DNA of 64,000 bases, from NCBI GenBank assembly GCA_028284635.1, contig JANQRJ010000013.1:1-64000 (forward strand), written 5' to 3'. The translations under genes were made by a program, and so were the position numbers. This DNA is from Pelagicoccus sp. (GTDB taxonomy: Bacteria > Verrucomicrobiota > Verrucomicrobiia > Opitutales > Opitutaceae). Position 1 is the stretch's first letter, and each line of letters begins with the position of its first letter. Shown in pieces: positions 8,981 to 17,463 of this stretch. The notes under the pieces were generated by a model, which worked only from the letters and a program-made list of their open reading frames with translations, had not been told where the DNA came from and ran no database searches.

Positions 8981-9772
8981 ATGAACCGCAAACCATCAGA
9001 GCCCCTGAAAATCGGAGACCGCGAATTCGACTCGCGCCTACTCATCGGCACCGGCAAGTTCAGCAGCAACGAAGCGATGCGCGACGCCGCTGCCGCCTCA
9101 GGCTCCCAGCTCGTCACCGTCGCCCTGAAGCGGGCCGATCTCTCCGGCGAACAGGATCCTTTCGCCAACATCCTCGAGTACCTCGAGCCCAGTCGCTACC
9201 TCATCCTACCCAACACTGCCGGGGCGATGAACGCCGAAGAGGCCGTGCGCATCGCTCGCCTCGCCGCGGCCGCAGGACTCCCTCGCTGGGTAAAGCTCGA
9301 GATCCACCCCGATCCGAACTACCTGCTGCCGGATCCCATCGAGACCCTCGCCGCCGCCGAGACCCTCGTCGCGGAAGGCTTCACCGTGCTGCCCTATATC
9401 AACGCCGACCCTGTACTCGCCCTCCGGCTGCAAGACGTTGGCTGCGCCACCGTCATGCCCCTCGGTTCCCCCATCGGCAGTAACCGCGGACTGGATACAC
9501 GATCTCAAATCGAGATCATCATCGAGCAAGCCCGCGTGCCCGTAGTCGTCGACGCCGGCCTCGGCGCCCCGTCCCACGCCGCAGCGGCCCTGGAGATGGG
9601 AGCCGACGCGGTGCTCGTGAACACCGCCATCGCCATCGCCAGCGATCCCTGCGCGATGGCCCGAGCCTTCGCCAAAGCCGTAGAAGCCGGTCGCGAAGCC
9701 TACGAGATCGGCCTCGGAGCCGCATCCAAGAAAGCCGCAGCCTCCAGCCCGCTGACTGCGTTTTTAAGTTAA
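8981..9772 (+). CDS. thiG: Thiazole synthase ThiG
   Basis: ThiG builds the thiazole phosphate ring of thiamine from deoxyxylulose phosphate, ThiS-thiocarboxylate and dehydroglycine. The 263-residue TIM-barrel protein shows the family signatures [10 protein letters not shown] near the N-terminus, [14 protein letters not shown], the Schiff-base lysine in [16 protein letters not shown] (about Lys105), [14 protein letters not shown] and the phosphate-binding [20 protein letters not shown]. Length and order are normal. The start codon at 8981 has only a weak ribosome site. It is followed after a short gap by thiH, then thiS, giving a thiazole-branch set of three. No TPP riboswitch was seen upstream. 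Confidence 0.96.
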   Translation: MNRKPSEPLKIGDREFDSRLLIGTGKFSSNEAMRDAAAASGSQLVTVALKRADLSGEQDPFANILEYLEPSRYLILPNTAGAMNAEEAVRIARLAAAAGLPRWVKLEIHPDPNYLLPDPIETLAAAETLVAEGFTVLPYINADPVLALRLQDVGCATVMPLGSPIGSNRGLDTRSQIEIIIEQARVPVVVDAGLGAPSHAAAALEMGADAVLVNTAIAIASDPCAMARAFAKAVEAGREAYEIGLGAASKKAAASSPLTAFLS

Positions 9773-9795
9773 GAGTGAATAACGAAAAGCTAAGA

Positions 9796-10938
9796 ATGTT
9801 CTCCGAGAAATTCCGCCAGCTTGATCTAGACGAGCCGCTGCTTCTCGCCAACCAGGCCGACGCGACCTCCGTCGAGCGCATCCTCGCTCAGGGCCGGGCA
9901 GGTTCGCTGAACGACTTCGCCACTCTGCTCTCGCCCGCCGCCGAAGCGTACCTCGAGCCGCTTTGCCGCCTTTCGCAGGCCGCCACGCAACGGCACTTCG
10001 GCAAGACCATACGCATGTTCGCCCCACTCTACCTGTCAAACGAGTGCGTCAACGTCTGCAAATACTGCGGCTTCTCCCGCCACAACGACATCCCACGCAT
10101 CACCCTCGATCTCGAACAGGTGGAAGCGGAGGCCAAGATCCTCCACCGCCAAGGCTTTCGCTCCATTCTGCTCGTAGCCGGAGAGCACCCAAAGTATGTA
10201 TCGAATGGATACGTCGAGGAATGCGTGAGGCGTCTTTCCAGCTACTTCCCCAGCATCGCCCTGGAGCTAGGTCCTCTGGAAGCCGAACGGTACGAGCCCC
10301 TCGTCGAAGCCGGCTGCGAAGCCCTTCTCGTGTATCAGGAAACCTATCACGAGGAAACCTACCGAGCTTTGCACACCGCAGGACCCAAGAAGCATTTTCA
10401 TTGGAGGATGGATACGCCCGAGCGAGCTTACCAAGCAGGTTTTCGCCGCCTCGGCATAGGAGCTCTCTTCGGCCTGTACGACTGGCGACAGGAGGCCCTG
10501 TCTCTCGCCTCCCACGCTCAGCACCTTCTACAGAGCTGCTGGAAAGCCCAGCTCAACGTAAGCATGCCGCGCATGCGCCCAGCCGCCGGCCAGTTCGAGC
10601 AAGTCGAGTTTCTCAAGGACCATAACTTCGTGCAGCTCATCGCCGCCCTGCGGCTCTTCCTCCCTCACGTTGGAATCACCCTATCTACTCGCGAGCCTGC
10701 AACCTTGCGCGACGGACTCGTCCCTATCGGCATCACCACCATGTCGGCCGGCTCCTCCACCGAACCCGGCGGCTACAGCAGTTTCGACGAGAGCAGCTTC
10801 CAGCAAACCCGCGAACAGGAAGGCGAGCAGTTCCACATCGCCGACGAACGTTCTCCTAAGGAAGTGGCAAACGCAATCAGCCGCCTCGGCTACGAACCTG
10901 TTTGGAAGGACTTCGACCAAGCGCTGATTTTGAAGTAG
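9796..10938 (+). CDS. thiH: 2-iminoacetate synthase ThiH
   Basis: ThiH is a radical SAM enzyme that splits tyrosine to give dehydroglycine (2-iminoacetate) for ThiG. The radical SAM cluster motif CxxxCxxC reads CVNVCKYCGF (Cys84, 88 and 91 from this start). Further conserved blocks are the QxxHFGKTIRMFAPLYLSN entry, LLVAGEHPKYVS, YQETYHEETYRALH, RRLGIGALFGLYDWR and GSSTEPGGY near the end. The ATG at 9796 gives the usual MFSEKF-type N-terminus; a GTG at 9775, directly after the thiG stop, is possible but lies in a low-complexity AAGAGTGAATAACGAAAAG repeat-like stretch. This oxygen-sensitive tyrosine route, rather than ThiO, is used here. Confidence 0.95.
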   Translation: MFSEKFRQLDLDEPLLLANQADATSVERILAQGRAGSLNDFATLLSPAAEAYLEPLCRLSQAATQRHFGKTIRMFAPLYLSNECVNVCKYCGFSRHNDIPRITLDLEQVEAEAKILHRQGFRSILLVAGEHPKYVSNGYVEECVRRLSSYFPSIALELGPLEAERYEPLVEAGCEALLVYQETYHEETYRALHTAGPKKHFHWRMDTPERAYQAGFRRLGIGALFGLYDWRQEALSLASHAQHLLQSCWKAQLNVSMPRMRPAAGQFEQVEFLKDHNFVQLIAALRLFLPHVGITLSTREPATLRDGLVPIGITTMSAGSSTEPGGYSSFDESSFQQTREQEGEQFHIADERSPKEVANAISRLGYEPVWKDFDQALILK

Positions 10939-11292
10939 AAAGGCAGAACGAAGAATGCAGAAGTATCGCAAGCGCTACGATGACTTGAAAACTTCCCGCC
11001 TGAGGAAGCGCGCCGCACTGCGTCGCAAGCAACGACCTTACAAAGGCTTCCAATGCAGGGCCTTCGCTCGCGAAGCGCCGCGTATGTTCGATCCCTCAGC
11101 GACCCTCGCGGCACATCGCACTCACAACGTAGCGCGGAGCATTAGCCCGCGTCCGCAATGCAAGAGGCTAGCGCCTAGGCACGCCAAAATCGAACTAGAC
11201 CAACGCGGCACGACGCAAGCGTCGGCCCTACAGAACACCGCCGACGCGGGCTAAAGCTCCGCGCTACGTCTTCGTTCTGACTGCTTAAATCC
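10939..11292. repeat. Repeat-filled gap between thiH and thiS
   Basis: No gene is apparent here. A GTAGCGCGGA-type inverted repeat occupies 11128-11267: the arm beginning CGTAGCGCGGAGC at 11128-11155 is matched in reverse by 11241-11267 ending GCTCCGCGCTACG. Between the arms lies a segment (about 11198-11231) that recurs near 40764-40796. The first 30 nt after thiH carry an ACGAAGAATGCAGAAG word also found, inverted, before the glycosyltransferase at 26141. The insertion separates thiS from thiGH; read-through is possible. Confidence 0.7.
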
Positions 11293-11493
11293 ATGAACAT
11301 CATAGCCAACGGCAAATCCTTCGAGCTCGCAGACGATACTACCCTGCCCAACTTCCTCGAATCAATAGGACGGCAGGTAGGGCTCGTCGTCGTCGAACGC
11401 AATAAACAGGCCCTCTCGCCTTCCGAAGCGGAGGACGTAGTCCTGCAAGACGGAGACAGCCTTGAGATCGTCAAGATCGTGGCAGGAGGCTGA
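11293..11493 (+). CDS. thiS: Sulfur carrier protein ThiS
   Basis: ThiS is a ubiquitin-fold protein whose C-terminal glycine is adenylated and thiocarboxylated, then delivers sulfur to ThiG. The 66-residue product has the expected size, the N-terminal MNIIANGKSFELAD strand and the obligatory Gly-Gly end (IVKIVAGG). Its stop overlaps the start of apaG (TGATG), so the two are translationally coupled. No thiF homologue is present in the window. Confidence 0.95.
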   Translation: MNIIANGKSFELADDTTLPNFLESIGRQVGLVVVERNKQALSPSEAEDVVLQDGDSLEIVKIVAGG

Positions 11494-11882
11494 TGCCAAT
11501 CTCCAAATCCGAACGATTGGATGGGCTGAACGTCCACCTGGACGAGCTCCGCTACCAATATGGCGGACCAAATGTGCCGCCGGAATCGCCCCACGTCTTC
11601 ATCTACTTTCTCACCATCGAGAATCTCTCCGAACGCCCCGTCAAACTGCTCGGTCGCAAGTGGATCATCCATGACGACCGCGGCGAGACGCTCGTCCTGG
11701 AAGGCGACAAGATCGTCGGCAAGGAACCCGCTCTCCTGCCGGGCGAACGCTTCTCCTACAACAGCTTCCACCTCACTAACCGCAACGCTTCGGCTAGAGG
11801 CAGCTTCCACGGAGTAGACCAAGACCACAGCCCAATCCACTGCCTTATCCCCGAATTCGAACTGCGCATCCCAGAAAACTAA
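11493..11882 (+). CDS. apaG: ApaG-family (DUF525) protein
   Basis: The 129-residue protein matches the ApaG fold, a single immunoglobulin-like beta-sandwich. Visible signatures are YFLTIENLSERPVKLLGRKW, then IVGKEPALLPGERFSYNSF and a final GSFHGV block, where the family usually has EGVVGEQPxLxPGExFxYxS. The ATG overlaps the thiS stop by one base (TGATG). The biochemical role of ApaG is not settled, and its link to thiS here may only reflect shared transcription. The product ends just before an inverted-repeat relic. Confidence 0.9.
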   Translation: MPISKSERLDGLNVHLDELRYQYGGPNVPPESPHVFIYFLTIENLSERPVKLLGRKWIIHDDRGETLVLEGDKIVGKEPALLPGERFSYNSFHLTNRNASARGSFHGVDQDHSPIHCLIPEFELRIPEN

Positions 11883-11883
11883 G

Positions 11884-11935
11884 AGGGTGTCCTCTGATGG
11901 GCCCTGCCAGGACAACCTTTTAGTCGCACCCTCTA
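11884..11935. repeat. Short relic of the GGTAGGGCCCGATCG inverted-repeat family
   Basis: The 52-nt segment starts GAGGGTGTCC and ends TAGTCGCACCCTC. Its outer parts match the flanks of the longer elements at 27430-27540 and 31331-31455 (shared CCTCTGATGGGC and CCAGGACAACC words), but the central 60-70 nt palindrome is missing. It looks like a deletion derivative of the same element or an empty site. Confidence 0.55.
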
Positions 11936-12047
11936 GCCGAAGGATCAGCCAGAAGCGCTTGACCTGAAATGGCAGCGTCGGGATAAAACGGCTTTCGGCC
12001 ACTCCGGCCCCAGGCAACCGCAACGACAAACCAAAAGACACGACACT

Positions 12048-12149
12048 ATGGGACAGCAACTCAGAGCACGAGTGAAACGATCGCGCCGCAAGGCCTATCT
12101 GGCCCGCCTGAAAGCGCGTGCGAAAAAGGCATCCAGCAAAAAGAAGTAA
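12048..12149 (+). CDS. Conserved small basic protein (33 residues)
   Basis: This frame encodes MGQQLRARVKRSRRKAYLAR followed by a Lys/Ala-rich tail ending in SSKKK. About half the residues are Arg or Lys. A very similar short MGQ-LR-x-VKR-x-RR-x-AYL protein is, as far as I recall, widespread in Verrucomicrobiota, where it is annotated only as a small basic protein. Size and charge suggest a ribosome- or nucleic-acid-binding partner. It stands alone between an inverted-repeat relic and ccsA. A poor Shine-Dalgarno site lowers confidence slightly, but composition and recognisable sequence support it. Confidence 0.7.
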   Translation: MGQQLRARVKRSRRKAYLARLKARAKKASSKKK

Positions 12150-12244
12150 TGCTCGACCAGGCAGGTCGAAGACCTGCTGGCAGTAGAGAATAGGACGCCT
12201 CTGCCAACGATGCCTTCGTCATCGGAGGCGATCCTCTTCGCTCA

Positions 12245-13144
12245 ATGCCCTCGGAAACGGAAATATATCTTCTCGGCCTGCGAGACAAGCAGTGGATATG
12301 GCTGGCCACCGTGGTCTTCGCTTCCACTTTTCTGCTCGCCAGCTATTCGGCGCTCAAACTGCGACGCAAAACAGGCCGACCCTATATCGTCTCCCTTGTC
12401 TCCATTGGCTGGATACTACAGACACTGGGTCTCTACGCCCGCGGCTTGCAATATGGCGGCTGTCCGCTGGCCAACAAGTTCGAGCTGGTGCAGTTTATGG
12501 TCTGGTCGACCATCGCCATCTACATCTTCATAGGACCGGCATTCCGGGTGAGCCTGCTCGGGCTTTTCACGTCGGGCTTCGCCTGCGTTTTCTCCATTCT
12601 CTCCATGACGGTTTCCAGTTGGGACAGCGCAAGCCGCGCGGCCATATTCGGCGACTCTCCCTGGATCGAAGCTCACGCCGCTTTAGCCCTCTTCAGCTAC
12701 GGCGTATTCGGACTGCTTTCCCTGACATCCGCGATGTACCTGATGCAGAGCCGCAGTCTGAAGCGCAAAGAGGTCGTGGGCGGACTCTTCCCTTTCATGC
12801 CTTCCCTCGTCGAGCTGGTCAGCATCAACCGACGCCTTCTCACTATGGGCTGGATAATCCTGACCGTGTCCTTGGGTATCGGATACAAATACTTCGCTCT
12901 GGATACGGACTCCGTCATGACGATCAAGCTAGCCGCGACAATCGTCATTTGGCTCGCCTATGGCATTATCTTCATCCTGCGGGCCAGGCGAATCTTCTCC
13001 TCCAAACGCTTTTCTTGGGCATGCATTGCCGTCTTCATAGCTGCCCTTCTATCCCTAAGCGTCGTTACCCGCAACGAGAAGAGGGAGGCGTCGTCTGCCG
13101 AGAGCGCCTCGGTTTCGAACTATTGCGATCCGAGAGCCTCATGA
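12245..13144 (+). CDS. ccsA: HemX/CcsA-like cytochrome c assembly membrane protein
   Basis: The 299-residue protein has about eight hydrophobic segments and belongs to the CcsA/CcmC/HemX superfamily that handles heme at the membrane. Conserved elements are a histidine in the WIEAHAALALFSYGVF helix, the loop CPLANKFELVQFMVW (corresponding to the periplasmic tryptophan-rich region) and the late IGYKYFALDTDS segment. It lacks a full WWD motif, so it is closer to HemX-type proteins than to a complete CcsA. It overlaps hemA by four bases (ATGA), so heme synthesis and this protein are co-translated. HemX in Bacillus affects GluTR level, and a similar role is plausible. Confidence 0.82.
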   Translation: MPSETEIYLLGLRDKQWIWLATVVFASTFLLASYSALKLRRKTGRPYIVSLVSIGWILQTLGLYARGLQYGGCPLANKFELVQFMVWSTIAIYIFIGPAFRVSLLGLFTSGFACVFSILSMTVSSWDSASRAAIFGDSPWIEAHAALALFSYGVFGLLSLTSAMYLMQSRSLKRKEVVGGLFPFMPSLVELVSINRRLLTMGWIILTVSLGIGYKYFALDTDSVMTIKLAATIVIWLAYGIIFILRARRIFSSKRFSWACIAVFIAALLSLSVVTRNEKREASSAESASVSNYCDPRAS

Positions 13145-14181
13145 GCCAAGGCGGCGATTCACTAGTTGTACTCACCATCAATCACGAGACCGCTCCCCTG
13201 GCGGTCCGAGAGACCTATGCGGTAGCGGACGAGGACGCTGTTCGATTGTACGAACTAGCCAGCTCGACCAACGCAGCGGAGGAGCTCCTCGTCTTAAACA
13301 CCTGCAACCGCTTCGAGCTCTATGCCCGCCTGCGCGAAGCTTCAGAAACGGATACCCTAGTGGCGGCAATCGCCGACTTCCACGGCAAGCCAGCTTCCGA
13401 GCTGGAGCAGGTTCTACACCTGCGTAGCGGAAGAGAAGCGATTCAGCATCTGATCGAAGTCTCGGCAGGCCTGCGTTCGCAGATCACAGGAGAGGTGGAA
13501 ATCTTCGGACAGGTCAAAGTCGCCTACGCTACGTCCAAGGAAAACGGATACACCGGCAAGGCTCTCAACAGAATATTCCAAAAAGGCTTTCAGGCGGCAA
13601 AGCTGATCCGCAACTCGACGCAGATCGGCGAAGGCCAGATCAACATTTCCAACGTCGCAGTGGAACTGGCTGGCAAGATCTTCGGTTCTCTAGCCAACGC
13701 GGCCACACTTTCCCTCGGCACCGGCGAAATCGGCGAAAAGACAGTCAAGGCCCTGCGCAGCCGAGGAGCCCGCCGCTTCGGCATCGCCAGCCGACAGAGG
13801 GAACGGGCCGAATCCATCGTCGGGCAATGGGGAGGCAGGCCGCACACTATCGCAGACCTTGAGACGTATTTGCCAGAGTACGACATCGTGATCGCCTCTG
13901 TAGGAACGGAGCAGGCGATCCTGAACGAGCGGCTTGTCGAACGCGGCCTAGGCAGGCGCGACGACCGCCCCTTATTTCTGATCGACCTCGGCCTGCCGCG
14001 CAATATCGAGCAGGCCTGCGGCGAGTTGGACAACGTCTTCCTCTACAATCTAGACGACCTGGCTGCCATCGCAGACGAGAATCTCCAGGAGCGTCGCAAC
14101 GCGATGCCCCAATGCCAGCGCATAGCTGCCCAGAAGGCGCAGCTAATCTGGGAGTCTCTGCAAAAGCGGGGACTAACGTAA
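13141..14181 (+). CDS. hemA: Glutamyl-tRNA reductase HemA
   Basis: HemA makes glutamate-1-semialdehyde from Glu-tRNA, the first step of C5 heme synthesis. The start is the ATG at 13141 in the ATGA overlap with ccsA; the frame is open farther upstream, but that part is a shadow of ccsA. Signatures are TINHETAPLAVRE at the N-terminus, the catalytic cysteine in LNTCNRFELYARL (about Cys54), GEVEIFGQVKVAY, the NAD-site block SLGTGEIGEKTVKALRSRG and IDLGLPRNIEQ. At 346 residues it is shorter than the usual 410-430: most of the C-terminal dimerisation domain is absent and the gene ends in EslQKRGLT next to a repeat element. The catalytic and nucleotide domains are complete. Confidence 0.94.
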   Translation: MSQGGDSLVVLTINHETAPLAVRETYAVADEDAVRLYELASSTNAAEELLVLNTCNRFELYARLREASETDTLVAAIADFHGKPASELEQVLHLRSGREAIQHLIEVSAGLRSQITGEVEIFGQVKVAYATSKENGYTGKALNRIFQKGFQAAKLIRNSTQIGEGQINISNVAVELAGKIFGSLANAATLSLGTGEIGEKTVKALRSRGARRFGIASRQRERAESIVGQWGGRPHTIADLETYLPEYDIVIASVGTEQAILNERLVERGLGRRDDRPLFLIDLGLPRNIEQACGELDNVFLYNLDDLAAIADENLQERRNAMPQCQRIAAQKAQLIWESLQKRGLT

Positions 14182-14185
14182 AAAA

Positions 14186-14570
14186 CCGTAGCGCGGATCC
14201 CGCAGAGCGGGACCGCGGCCGCATTGCAAAGTCCAGAGCCACTTTCGAGAGAATTCGAGAGGGTTCTGCGGTAGCGGTCCCGTAGTTTCCTATCCTCATC
14301 CTCTTCTTCATCCTCATCTTTATCCTGGGATGAGGATGAAGATGAGGAGAGGGGATGATGAGGGCGAATCGCGGTCGCGGTCCCGCTCTGCGCATTGGCG
14401 TCAACTTAAGCCAAAAGGTGTCGTACTGGAGGGCAATGCTCTCCCGCGACTGCGGGACCGCGGAGCCTACAGGGGGAACAACCGGTGCGGCAACGACGGA
14501 GCGTTGCCCTCCTAAGGATGCTTCCTCCGTTAAGTTAACGCCTATGCGCTCTGCGGGATCCGCACTACGG
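14186..14570. repeat. Composite nested inverted-repeat island
   Basis: The 385-nt island fills the gap between the convergent hemA and pilT genes. Its ends are complementary (CCGTAGCGCGGATCCCGC at the left, the reverse at 14553-14570). Inside are a purine/pyrimidine cruciform (about 14290-14346) and a second nested element (about 14395-14570) whose arms carry GGCGTCAACTTAAG and TTAAGTTAACGCC. The first inner part recurs at 45970-46124 and 52158-52320, the second at 38258-38449. No open frame inside looks coding. Confidence 0.85.
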
Positions 14571-14580
14571 CAGGACACTG

Positions 14581-15684
14581 CTATACGCCGAGAATGCGAT
14601 TCGACTCGCTGAGGAAGATGCCCTTGAGGTTCATCTCGAGAGCCTGGGCGTTCGGAGAGTTGTCCAGCGCTACCTTCTTGCTGACCTTGCCCGCTTTGAT
14701 CAGACGGAGCAATTCGCGATTGAAGGATCGGGAACCGCTCTCCGGAGAGGCGTCCAGCAGCGCGTGCACTTTGTCGTATTTGCCATCGCGTATCGTGTTT
14801 TTAACTACGGAATCCGCAACGAGAACTTCTTGAGCGGGAACGCGACCGTCGCCCTCGAGGTTGGGCAACAGCTTTTGCACGATGATGCCTCGCAAGCATT
14901 CGGAGAGCTTGCGCTGCACGAGCGAATGCTGTTCGGCAGGAAAGTATTCGAATAGTCGAGTGATAGCTTGCTGCACGTTAGCGGCATGCAGGGTGGTGAA
15001 AACCAGGTGACCGGTCTCAGCGGCCGCGAGGGCGGTTTCGAAAGTGTCTCGGTCGCGCATCTCCCCAATCAGAATGATGTCGGGATTCTGGCGGAGAACG
15101 GCCTTGAGAGCCTTCTGGAAACTCGGCGCGTCGATGCCGATTTCGCGCTGGTTGAAAACCGACTGGGCGTCGATGAAGTTGAACTCGATCGGGTCTTCCA
15201 GCGTCACGACATGCTTGTCCATGTTGTGGTTCACCCAATTGAGAAGACAGGCGAGCGTCGTCGACTTGCCGGATCCCGTCGCTCCACAGAGAAAGACGAT
15301 GCCATCCTTCTGCCGGGCAAGATTCATCAGCACTTCCTGATCGAGGTCGAGCTCTCCAAAGTCGGGAATCTTGCTCTTGATGTGACGGAAAACGACGCTG
15401 ACCGTGCCGCGCTGCAGGAAGGCGTTGACGCGAAAGCGGCCCGCGCGTTCGAGAAAGTAGGCAAAGTCGACCTGGCCTTCCATCTCCCAGATTTCCTTGT
15501 AGTTGCCCGGCACGTTCTCGTCGACGAAAGCCAGGACCGACTCGCCGTCGATAGGCGGCATCTCAACCGGTTCCAGCGAGCCGTGCAGTCGGAGGTAGCC
15601 GGGTTTATCCGATTTCACCACGATATCGGAAGCCCCATTGTCCACTGCGAGATAGAGGAGTTCGTCGAAGATTTCTGAAGACAT
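14581..15684 (-). CDS. pilT: PilT/PilU-type retraction ATPase
   Basis: The start is placed at the ATG at 15684 (MSSEIFDELLYLAVD), giving 367 residues as in typical PilT; the open frame extends 32 codons farther but into the dapA promoter. PilT hexamers drive type IV pilus retraction. Seen are GASDIVVKSDKPGYLRLHG in the N-terminal domain, Walker A GATGSGKST (about residue 133), the Asp box around LEDPIEFNF, Walker B DIILIGEMRD and the His box AETGHLVFTTLHA. The C-terminus lacks the usual long tail. No other pilus gene is adjacent, so it stands alone and divergent from dapA. PilU or a twitching-like secretion ATPase cannot be excluded. Confidence 0.92.
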   Translation of the reverse strand: MSSEIFDELLYLAVDNGASDIVVKSDKPGYLRLHGSLEPVEMPPIDGESVLAFVDENVPGNYKEIWEMEGQVDFAYFLERAGRFRVNAFLQRGTVSVVFRHIKSKIPDFGELDLDQEVLMNLARQKDGIVFLCGATGSGKSTTLACLLNWVNHNMDKHVVTLEDPIEFNFIDAQSVFNQREIGIDAPSFQKALKAVLRQNPDIILIGEMRDRDTFETALAAAETGHLVFTTLHAANVQQAITRLFEYFPAEQHSLVQRKLSECLRGIIVQKLLPNLEGDGRVPAQEVLVADSVVKNTIRDGKYDKVHALLDASPESGSRSFNRELLRLIKAGKVSKKVALDNSPNAQALEMNLKGIFLSESNRILGV

Positions 15685-15786
15685 TTTACAAGAAATTGGA
15701 GCGTTGCGTAAAAGAAGTCGCCCAAAGCTAAAAGGTTGACCACCCAAGTAAATCGGCTTGGAACTCGAATCCTTCACCACCGAATC

Positions 15787-16695
15787 ATGAACTCAGCGAA
15801 ATACACCGGATCGATCACCGCGATAGCGACTCCCTTCCAAGAGGACGGGTCCCTAGCCGAGGCGGATCTAAAAAAACTGGTCGAAACGCAGATTCAGGCG
15901 GGCATCGACGGACTCGTACCTGTTGGCACCACTGGTGAAAGCCCCACCCTCAGCCACGACGAGCATCAGCGGGTCATCGAACTCACCATAGAAACCGCTG
16001 CCGGGCGCGTGCCGATAATCGCCGGAGCAGGTTCGAACTCCACCCGTGAAGCCGTCTCCCTCACCCGCTTCGCGCACGAGGCGGGAGCCGCCGCGATACT
16101 CCAAGTGGCCCCCTACTACAACAAGCCCAGCCCAGAAGGCCTTTTCCGCCATTTCTCGGCGATCGCCGAGGCTACAGACCGGCCGATCGTGCTTTACTCG
16201 ATCCCCGGTCGCTGCGGCATCGAGATCGACGTCGCCACTGTCGAGCGACTTCTCGCCAAGTACCCGCACGTCAACCACGTCAAGGAAGCTGGCGGCAGCG
16301 TGGATCGAGTCGACCAGCTCAAGCAAGCCATGGGCGACGAAATCGTCGTGCTGAGCGGCGACGACAGCCTCACTCTTCCCTTCATCGCCTCCGGCGCGGA
16401 GGGCGTCATCTCGGTCGCTTCGAACATCGTGCCGGATGAGGTAGTCGCGCTGGTAAAAGCCGCGCTCGCCGGCGACCTCGCCAAAGCCAGTGCCATGCAT
16501 CGCCGCCTCTACCCTCTTTTCAAGAATCTCTTCGTCGAGCCCAACCCCGTGCCAGCCAAGGTCTGCATGAAGCAAATGGGCCTTTTCCAAACCGATCGCG
16601 TCCGCCTGCCGCTCTGCGAAATGACCGCCGAAAACCGGTCGCTGGTGCTCGCCACTCTCGAAACGCTGCGCGGCGAACTCGCCGCTCAGGCATAG
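15787..16695 (+). CDS. dapA: 4-hydroxy-tetrahydrodipicolinate synthase DapA
   Basis: DapA joins pyruvate and aspartate semialdehyde at the entry of the lysine/diaminopimelate route. I use the ATG at 15787 (MNSAKYTGSITAIATPF); a TTG 51 nt upstream would add an unconserved tail. The 302-residue TIM barrel shows the active-site GTTGESPTLSHDEH, the tyrosine in VAPYYNKPSPEGLFRHF, the second tyrosine in VLYSIPGRCGIEI, and the Schiff-base lysine in HVKEAGGSVDR (about Lys165). dapB follows after 14 nt, so the two form an operon. Asd, which provides the substrate, is encoded 4 kb away. Confidence 0.96.
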   Translation: MNSAKYTGSITAIATPFQEDGSLAEADLKKLVETQIQAGIDGLVPVGTTGESPTLSHDEHQRVIELTIETAAGRVPIIAGAGSNSTREAVSLTRFAHEAGAAAILQVAPYYNKPSPEGLFRHFSAIAEATDRPIVLYSIPGRCGIEIDVATVERLLAKYPHVNHVKEAGGSVDRVDQLKQAMGDEIVVLSGDDSLTLPFIASGAEGVISVASNIVPDEVVALVKAALAGDLAKASAMHRRLYPLFKNLFVEPNPVPAKVCMKQMGLFQTDRVRLPLCEMTAENRSLVLATLETLRGELAAQA

Positions 16696-16709
16696 CCCGA
16701 GCTCGAATC

Positions 16710-17444
16710 ATGTCGGAAATCAAAATCTGCATAGTCGGCTCGAAGGGCCGCATGGGACAGGCAATCGCAGAGCAAGCAACCGAAGCAGGCCATCAAGTCG
16801 TTTCGAAAGTCGACATCGGAGACGACATCGCAGCCGGAGTAGCGACAGCCGACTGCGTGATCGACTTCTCGTTCCACAGCGCGACCGAGAGCGTGTTCGA
16901 AGCCGCAGCGGCAAACGGGACCGCAATCGTCTGCGGCACCACCGGACACAGCCAGGAGGAGCGCAAGCGGCTGGAGGCGATCGCGAGCGGCACGCCGACG
17001 ATCTGGGCAGGCAACTTCTCCATCGGAGTCAACCTGTTGTGCTACCTCGTCGAAAAGGCGGCAGCCGCTTTGCCACTCGACTACAATGCCGAGATCGTAG
17101 AAATGCACCACCGCCTGAAAAAGGACGCGCCAAGCGGCACCGCTCTGATGCTGGCCGAATCCGTGCTAGGATCACGAGGCCTCAGCCACCAAGACTTGCG
17201 CCACGGACGCGAAGGAGTAGTCGGCGAACGCACGCAACGCGAAGTCGGCATGCACTCGTTGCGAGGCGGCGACGTGGTGGGCGATCATACTGTGATCTTC
17301 TCGGAGTTGGGCGAGCGCCTGGAGCTGACCCACAAGGCTTCGGACCGCACCATTTTCGCCCGTGGCGCCGTAAGGGCCGCTGCTTGGCTCGTCGGCAAGA
17401 AGCCCGGCCTGTACAGCATTCGCGAAGCCCTGGGCCTCGAGTAG
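16710..17444 (+). CDS. dapB: 4-hydroxy-tetrahydrodipicolinate reductase DapB
   Basis: DapB reduces the DapA product with NAD(P)H. The 244-residue protein has the nucleotide-binding GSKGRMGQAIAEQA near the N-terminus, the CGTTGHSQEER and GNFSIGVNLLCYLVEKAA blocks, and the catalytic motif EMHHRLKKDAPSGTALML with the conserved His-His and Lys. SLRGGDVVGDHTVIF near the end is also typical. It is 14 nt behind dapA and ends just before a repeat element that separates it from ruvA. Confidence 0.96.
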   Translation: MSEIKICIVGSKGRMGQAIAEQATEAGHQVVSKVDIGDDIAAGVATADCVIDFSFHSATESVFEAAAANGTAIVCGTTGHSQEERKRLEAIASGTPTIWAGNFSIGVNLLCYLVEKAAAALPLDYNAEIVEMHHRLKKDAPSGTALMLAESVLGSRGLSHQDLRHGREGVVGERTQREVGMHSLRGGDVVGDHTVIFSELGERLELTHKASDRTIFARGAVRAAAWLVGKKPGLYSIREALGLE

Positions 17445-17463
17445 CAGCATGAACTTCACGAAA

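Noticed and set aside
12292..13140. The 5' part of a 629-codon frame ending in HemA
   Set aside because: It overlaps the CcsA/HemX gene in another frame and lacks any membrane or HemA pattern; only the part from 13141 is HemA.
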